Shown piece by piece: positions 16,243 through 19,895 of a stretch of 19,895 bases of DNA. The first letter of the stretch is position 1. Every line of letters starts with the position of its first letter. The notes beneath the pieces are model-generated. The model saw only the letters and a program-made list of their open reading frames with translations. It searched no databases and had not been told where the DNA came from. Both the position numbers and the translations under genes were made by a program. Origin of the DNA: JBOHNM01 sp050730675 (GTDB taxonomy: Bacteria > Planctomycetota > Phycisphaerae > Phycisphaerales > UBA1924); the NCBI GenBank assembly GCA_050730675.1, contig JBOHNM010000073.1:1-19895 (forward strand). The letters are read 5' to 3'.

Positions 16243-16836
16243 TTATCCCGCAACGCGCCGGCGTGATCGCGAGGCAATCAGGCCGCCGAGGGCGAGAAGT
16301 CCCGCCGCGCCGGGTCCCGGCACGAAGCCCGTGACGCCCGCGTAATTCCTGGGAGTGTTGCTGGCGTTGGTGTTCCCGCCCCAGACTCTGGCCAGGATGC
16401 CGTCGGTCGGAAGGGCGGTGTAGCCACCGCTGTTGGTGCCGAAGAAGTTGATCGTGCCCCCGTTCGAGAACAGAAACCCGTTGGGAATGATGAAGTCCGG
16501 CGCCGGCCCGCCCGCGGCCTGGAGCCCGGCGGTGCCGAACAACAGCGTGCGGTTGGTGCTGTCGGCCGCGGGGCTGCTCGGGATCGTGAACGTGTGCGTC
16601 TGCGTCGCGCCAATATTGGTGATCACAATCTGCTGGCCGCCAACGAACTGCTGGCCGCTTTGCGAGGTTTGCAGTTCAATGAACTGCAATGTACCGCTGC
16701 TGTTGGTGTAGATCTCGTTGAGATTCCAAAGGTGGAACGCGCCCTGCGCCTGCGGCGTGATCACGCCCGCGCCAACCAGCGCGGCAACGCAGCAAATCAG
16801 ACCACGCACGGCAACTGACAGTCTGGACAACGACAT
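16243..16836 (-). CDS. Exported protein with PEP-CTERM-like C-terminal sorting signal (FHLWNLNEIY type)
   Basis: A 197-residue protein with a signal peptide (about 1-32, cleavage near AQG-A). The domain opens with FHLWNLNEIYTNSSGTLQF and ends with a VPGPGAAGLLALGGLIA segment plus Arg cluster. The opening phrase recurs in small exported proteins of planctomycetes and proteobacteria and resembles lamin-tail-like beta domains, but I cannot assign a function. The tail has the Pro-motif, hydrophobic and Arg arrangement of exosortase substrates, with VPGP replacing VPEP. ATG 16836 has AAGGAG upstream with suitable spacing. The gene is separated from the redoxin by about 100 bp. Confidence 0.78.
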   Translation of the reverse strand: MSLSRLSVAVRGLICCVAALVGAGVITPQAQGAFHLWNLNEIYTNSSGTLQFIELQTSQSGQQFVGGQQIVITNIGATQTHTFTIPSSPAADSTNRTLLFGTAGLQAAGGPAPDFIIPNGFLFSNGGTINFFGTNSGGYTALPTDGILARVWGGNTNASNTPRNYAGVTGFVPGPGAAGLLALGGLIASRSRRRVAG

Positions 16837-17127
16837 TTCCTTCGCTCCTTCTCAAGAACCAATAAGTCACGCCGCGACGCCCCGCGTCACCGGCCGGGTG
16901 GGATAGCTGTGCAATGACCCTCTTCGCTTCTCACCGTTCACTCATGTCAAGATCAACGCGACTCTTGCGAAGGTACCTGAAAGGGTGAGGAAGTTCAAGG
17001 AAATTCTCGGAAACCCCCGGAACGAGCGGCCTGGACCCATCTTGCCCGAATTGCCAGAAGCGAGCTGATCCCGGCTTGCACGCCCACAGCGCGGCAATGG
17101 TCGATGCCCAGCCCCGGGCCACATGTC

Positions 17128-17159
17128 GCCGCGCTGATTCGGCGCCGCGCTGATTCGGC
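17128..17159. repeat. Perfect 16-bp tandem duplication
   Basis: GCCGCGCTGATTCGGC occurs at 17128-17143 and again, with no spacer, at 17144-17159. It is probably a slippage or repair product in non-coding DNA. Confidence 0.95.
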
Positions 17160-17169
17160 AATACCCAGC

Positions 17170-17203
17170 AAAAACGAAAAGACCCAGCCGGTGCGGCTGG
17201 GTC
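17170..17203 (-). terminator. Rho-independent terminator on the minus strand
   Basis: GACCCAGCC (17181-17189) and GGCTGGGTC (17195-17203) form a perfect 9-bp stem with a 5-base loop. Read on the minus strand, the hairpin is followed by TTTTCGTTTTT (17180-17170). It lies about 120 bp after the end of the decayed DUF1998-type gene and is probably its old terminator. Confidence 0.85.
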
Positions 17204-17323
17204 CATCGTTGAATAGAGGGTAGATAGCCCGGATCGAACGGGGCTCCATCGCTCACGCCCATCCCCGCCGCGATCGGAGGGACGGGCGCATCTTTCGTCT
17301 GCGTTCGTGGCGACCGTATGAGG

Positions 17324-17796
17324 CTAGTTGGGTGTCATTTGACCGAGCACCTCGGAATCAAGGCACTGCGTTATCGCGCGGGGGCAGCGCCGCTCCATGT
17401 CCGCCCGTGCCAGATAGGCCTCGCAACCAAGCAAGGGGCACGGACCGCTGCAAATGGTCCCACTGAAACTGATTGGAGTAGTTTCCCAGACATCCGTAGC
17501 AGCTGCCATTGGGGTCGCACTGCGGATTCTCGCATCGCTCGAGTTGGTGCATGCTCAGAGATGCCCTGGTCCCGCGACCGCTCCAACCGCATGTTGCTGC
17601 GGAAATCACCGGCGCGCACAATCAGCTGCACAACGTCCTGAGGGAATGCATAGTTCGGCAGCCAGTGCTCGCCAGCGAGAAAATCGATCACGCTGCGATC
17701 ACACACATCCGTGTCAAGCCTCTCCACGCGCTCCAAGGCGGACGCAAGCGCTGGGGGGTGCTCGATAAGAGTTCCATCGCATGATCCGCATGCCAT
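17324..17796 (-). pseudogene. Remnant of a DUF1998-type helicase-associated protein
   Basis: Three minus-strand frames together give pieces of one protein. The first (17796 to about 17550) reads DRSVIDFLAGEHWLPNYAFPQ, then DVV, and ends in RLERSRDQGISEHAP. The second (about 17550-17430) has a zinc-type cluster C-x4-C-x5-C-x2-C, within CENPQCDPNGSCYGCLGNYS followed by NQFQWDHLQR. The third (about 17425-17324) supplies the tail ADMERRCPRAITQCLDSEVL. YAFP.DVV, the RL.R....GISE.AP segment and CYGCL.NY.NQF are characteristic of DUF1998 proteins and helicases with that C-terminal domain. These include DrmB of the DISARM defence system and MrfA/YprA-like helicases; the pieces are too short to choose. 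In intact proteins the first and second blocks lie hundreds of residues apart, so a large internal deletion plus a frameshift has occurred, and the 5' part is missing too. It adjoins a broken IS. Confidence 0.72.
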
Positions 17797-17861
17797 CGCG
17801 GCTCATCCCTGTAGGATCCTTGTGAACCGCGACCTGCAGAGGTCCTTTGCGTCCGGGTAAT

Positions 17862-18590
17862 AGGTCTGGGTGCTCAACAGCGGGGCGCAGTGGCGTGACA
17901 TGCCCGAGCGGTACGGCCGGTGGGAGACGGTCTACGGCCGCCACCGACGCTGGACGCGCGAGGGTCTGTTGGGCGAGATCCTCAACGCGCTGCAGGTGAG
18001 CCTGGAGGAGCAGGGCCGGATCGACTGGAGCGTCTTCGACGTCGACGGGTCGAGCATCAGGGCCCACCGCTCGGCGGCGGGGGCGGCGCGGGGATCGAAA
18101 AAACAGGCCCGGCGAACCCCACGACAGCGCCTTGGGACGATTCCGCGGAGGCTTTGGCACGAAGCTTAATCTTGTGACCGACCGCGCGGGCACGCCGCTG
18201 GGTGTGCTGGTGACGGCCGGCCAGCGCCACGAGTCGGTGAGCTTCGAGGCGTTGATGGACGCGGTGGCGGTGCGCGGCGTCGGTGGCCGGCGTCGCCCCG
18301 ACGCGGTGGCGGGCGACAAGGGCTACAGCTACCCGCGGATCAGGCGGTGGCTGAGCCGGCGCGGGATCGAGGCGGTGATCCCGACGCGGAGCGACCAGCG
18401 TCGCCAGCGGCTCGACCGGGCCAAGTACCGCGGCCGCAACGTGGTGGAGCGGGGCATCGGCTGGCTCAAGGGCTGCCGCCGCGTCGCCACCCGCTACGAG
18501 AAGCTCGCCACACACTTCCTGGCCGTCGTCACACTCGCCATGATCCAGCGATGCCTGAGGCTGCTTGATCCGTCAAACAGGACCAAATAA
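17862..18590 (+). mobile_element. Truncated IS5-family insertion sequence
   Basis: Only the region from inside the transposase gene to near its right end is present. The left end is lost at about 17862, where an in-frame TAG precedes recognisable transposase sequence. No terminal inverted repeats or target duplication can be paired, as expected when one end is missing. A short palindrome (GACCTGCAGAGGTC, 17831-17844) lies close to the left break. Confidence 0.8.
17864..18590 (+). pseudogene. IS5-family DDE transposase, 5' truncated and frameshifted
   Basis: The first frame (to 18169) begins VWVLNSGAQWRDMPERYG, normally reached after about 40 residues of IS5/IS427-group transposases, so the N-terminus is missing. 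It carries the first catalytic Asp in DVDGSSIRAHR (codon at 18044). The second frame (to TAA 18588-18590) resumes with EPHDSALGRFRGGFGTKLNLV, then the second Asp in GDKGYS (codon 18315) and the Glu in NVVERGIGWLK (codon 18447). All DDE residues are thus present across two frames. The switch is +1 and falls at or just after AAAAAAC (18098-18104); removing one A restores one continuous protein. Some IS5-family members do encode transposase in two overlapping frames, so the shift itself may be natural, but the missing N-terminus makes this copy inactive on its own. Confidence 0.85.
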
Positions 18591-18598
18591 GATCGGCC

Positions 18599-19309
18599 AT
18601 GCTGACGAACTCGACCGCCTTCCTCATGATGCTTGCACTCGCGGCGGCGTGCTTCATCTGCGGATGCGCACAGGAGCCCCTCCATAGCGCCGACGAGTCA
18701 GACTCCTTCGCGCTCCGCGCGCCCCCTGACGCTGCCGTGGGGCAGTGGGCCGAGTATCGCGGCGATCATGGCGGCAACATGTGGTCGTTGATCAGCGTCA
18801 CGGGTCAGGATGTTCGCGGCCTGTGGATCGAGTATGGGCAGCAGACGCCCGGCGCAGCGCCGATGATCACCGCGGTCGCGTACCGGGACGGCGAGCCGGC
18901 CGAGGCGTACCGGGGCGAGGCTGGCTGTGTCGGGCGTCCGCTACGCATCGCGCCGCTGGCGCCCGAGGAATACCTGCGGCGACAACAATCGCTCGTCGAG
19001 GGCGCTGCGGAAAGCGCCGGCCTCGCGAAGGAGGCACGGAGCGCCCAGCGCTCGTCCGACTGGAAAAGCGTCACGCGCCGAGAGCTCATGAAAACCTCCG
19101 CGGGCGAGTTCGATTGTGCCGTCGAAGAGCACACCATGAAGATGCTCTGGTTGCAGGGACGGATCACCGTGTGGAGGTCCGATCGAGTTCCGTTCGGTGG
19201 AATGGTTCGCTATAGCGCCGACTATGGAGTTGGTCCGAAAGAGCACGATGAGCTTGTAGCGTTCGGCGAGCAGGGCACCCCGCCGAGACTCCGCATTCCT
19301 CCACGATGA
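18599..19309 (+). CDS. Putative lipoprotein of unknown function
   Basis: A 236-residue protein. It has a hydrophobic signal (about 8-22, AFLMMLALAAACFICG) with a candidate lipobox I-C-G-C23. The mature part starts with a polar stretch, then VGQWAEYRGDHGGNMWSLIS. This looks like the opening of small secreted beta-strand domains that report on conditional flow in planctomycete genomes, but I do not recognise a family. A second conserved-looking core is RELMKTSAGEFDCAVEEHTM with VPFGGMVRYSADYG, resembling lipid-binding-type beta barrels. The ATG lies only 8 bp after the stop of the broken transposase and has no good Shine-Dalgarno, so the insertion has probably replaced its original upstream region. 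It may be silent or read from a promoter within the IS. Confidence 0.7.
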   Translation: MLTNSTAFLMMLALAAACFICGCAQEPLHSADESDSFALRAPPDAAVGQWAEYRGDHGGNMWSLISVTGQDVRGLWIEYGQQTPGAAPMITAVAYRDGEPAEAYRGEAGCVGRPLRIAPLAPEEYLRRQQSLVEGAAESAGLAKEARSAQRSSDWKSVTRRELMKTSAGEFDCAVEEHTMKMLWLQGRITVWRSDRVPFGGMVRYSADYGVGPKEHDELVAFGEQGTPPRLRIPPR

Positions 19310-19415
19310 TGCGAAGGAACCCGCGCCTGGCCGGGTATCGTCCCTTCGCCATCGCAATGAATCGGCCCCGGCTCATCACTGAACCCTGGCAACCATGAGC
19401 ATCCCTCCGGAGTGC

Positions 19416-19438
19416 AATGAGGGGGCGAGGCCCTCATT
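19416..19438 (-). terminator. Hairpin between convergent genes
   Basis: AATGAGGG (19416-19423) and CCCTCATT (19431-19438) form an 8-bp stem with a 7-base loop at the stop codon of the alkylation-repair gene. No proper T-tract follows on the minus strand, so termination activity is uncertain. Confidence 0.4.
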
Positions 19439-19895
19439 TAGCACCGCATCCGCACCGACTCGCGCGAACGCTCGTGGGCGGCGGGGGTTTCGAAGCCTTT
19501 GGATTTTGAGTGTTTCCAGGCTTTTTCGATGGATGCCGTCGCGTCGTCCGACGCGGCGAGCCACTTGTCGGCCTTCGCGCGGGCGTGCGGACTCTCGGCC
19601 GCGAGATGGGCGACATAGCCCCCGCAGATGCGCGCGGTCGGCGTCACGGCCCAGCGGTCGAGCTCGCGGGAAGAGATGCCTGCGGGGTCGGCGATTTTGA
19701 CGGCGAGGTTGAGCGCGTCGAAGTTCCCAGCGCTCCACCGGGCCTGTGCCAGCTCCTGATCGACTTTGATCCGCTTGTAGAGGGTCTTCAAGGTGGCGAA
19801 GCTGACACCGAACATCGGTTCCGATGCGCCGTGCCGCGCGTAGGTTGTCGAGCCCCCGCAGCAGGTGCTCGGGTTCGACACAGTGAAATCGGCGC
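19438..19895 (-). CDS. DNA alkylation repair protein, AlkD-like (5' end at or beyond window edge)
   Basis: The frame runs from the right edge to TAA at 19438-19440. ARHGASEPMFGVSFATLKTL is the conserved opening of a HEAT-repeat DNA alkylation repair family, followed by KRIKVDQELAQARWSAGNFD and LNLAVKIADP, the first repeat with its characteristic DP turn. AlkD-type enzymes excise alkylated bases without base flipping; whether this subfamily has glycosylase activity is not known from sequence. Intact members are about 220-240 residues long. Here about 150 residues are visible and the C-terminus ends early in AHERSRESVRMRC, so the protein may be short or 3' truncated. A GTG at 19881 could be the start, but the frame stays open to the edge. 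The stretch before YARHG is not family-like, which leaves room for a nearby frameshift. Confidence 0.72.
   Translation of the reverse strand, partial: ADFTVSNPSTCCGGSTTYARHGASEPMFGVSFATLKTLYKRIKVDQELAQARWSAGNFDALNLAVKIADPAGISSRELDRWAVTPTARICGGYVAHLAAESPHARAKADKWLAASDDATASIEKAWKHSKSKGFETPAAHERSRESVRMRC

Larger units (their letters stand above)
16837..17323. other. Gene-poor spacer (about 490 bp)
   Basis: No convincing protein-coding frame or RNA gene. It holds the leader and promoter region of the exported protein to the left, a 16-bp perfect tandem duplication (17128-17159) and a minus-strand terminator (17170-17203). The short minus-strand frames here have no recognisable features. Confidence 0.65.

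Noticed and set aside
17222..17262. tRNA-like T-loop sequence (GTTCGATCC on the minus strand)
   Set aside because: The T-stem has a terminal mismatch, and no matching acceptor, D-arm or anticodon arm is found at the right distances.
17204..17800. RNase P RNA or tmRNA upstream of the minus-strand terminator
   Set aside because: The conserved RNase P GAGGAAAGTCC core and tmRNA end sequences are absent; protein remnants explain most of the stretch.
1..19895. CRISPR array or intact defence operon
   Set aside because: No regularly spaced repeats and no cas-like genes; the only defence-like trace is the decayed DUF1998 remnant.

Overview
The window is GC-rich bacterial chromosome, densely packed with genes on both strands. 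It most resembles a planctomycete, probably of the Phycisphaerae type. This is an inference from three things: two exported proteins ending in PEP-CTERM-like tails (VPSP or VPGP, a hydrophobic stretch, then an Arg cluster); a secreted protein combining cytochrome c, copper-monooxygenase-like and TPR modules next to a lipoprotein redoxin; and the abundance of lipoproteins.

Region 1 (1-6673) is the most coherent part. After the tail of a TPR-like protein comes an ArsR-type winged-helix domain fused to a SAM-methyltransferase fold (253-1221), the architecture of SahR, the S-adenosylhomocysteine-sensing repressor. Directly downstream is S-adenosylhomocysteine hydrolase (ahcY, 1300-2850), closed by a strong terminator. 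A DPP-IV-like peptidase lipoprotein follows. Then a CoA-binding-domain protein (minus strand) and methylenetetrahydrofolate reductase (metF, plus strand) diverge from a shared spacer. An identical 23-bp element, in inverted orientation and containing the palindrome CATCCG-N6-CGGATG, lies at the sahR start and again in the metF spacer. This looks like a local SAM-cycle regulon: SahR would sense SAH and control its removal (ahcY) and the supply of methyl groups for homocysteine remethylation (metF).

Region 2 (6692-16836) is mostly single-gene metabolism and envelope functions: a class I glutamine-amidotransferase-like hydrolase, a membrane-anchored DUF4340 protein with an 11-G tract in its reading frame, purD, a PEP-CTERM-like protein, a lipoprotein beta-carbonic anhydrase downstream of a bestrophin-like (DUF4239) membrane protein, the redoxin / cytochrome-copper-TPR pair, and a second PEP-CTERM-like protein.

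Region 3 (16837-19895) is a scar zone. It contains about 490 bp without a gene (with a perfect 16-bp tandem duplication and a minus-strand terminator), the frameshifted and internally deleted remnant of a DUF1998-type helicase-associated protein, and a 5'-truncated, frameshifted IS5-family transposase. A lipoprotein gene begins 8 bp after the transposase stop, and a DNA alkylation repair (AlkD-like) gene runs off the right edge.
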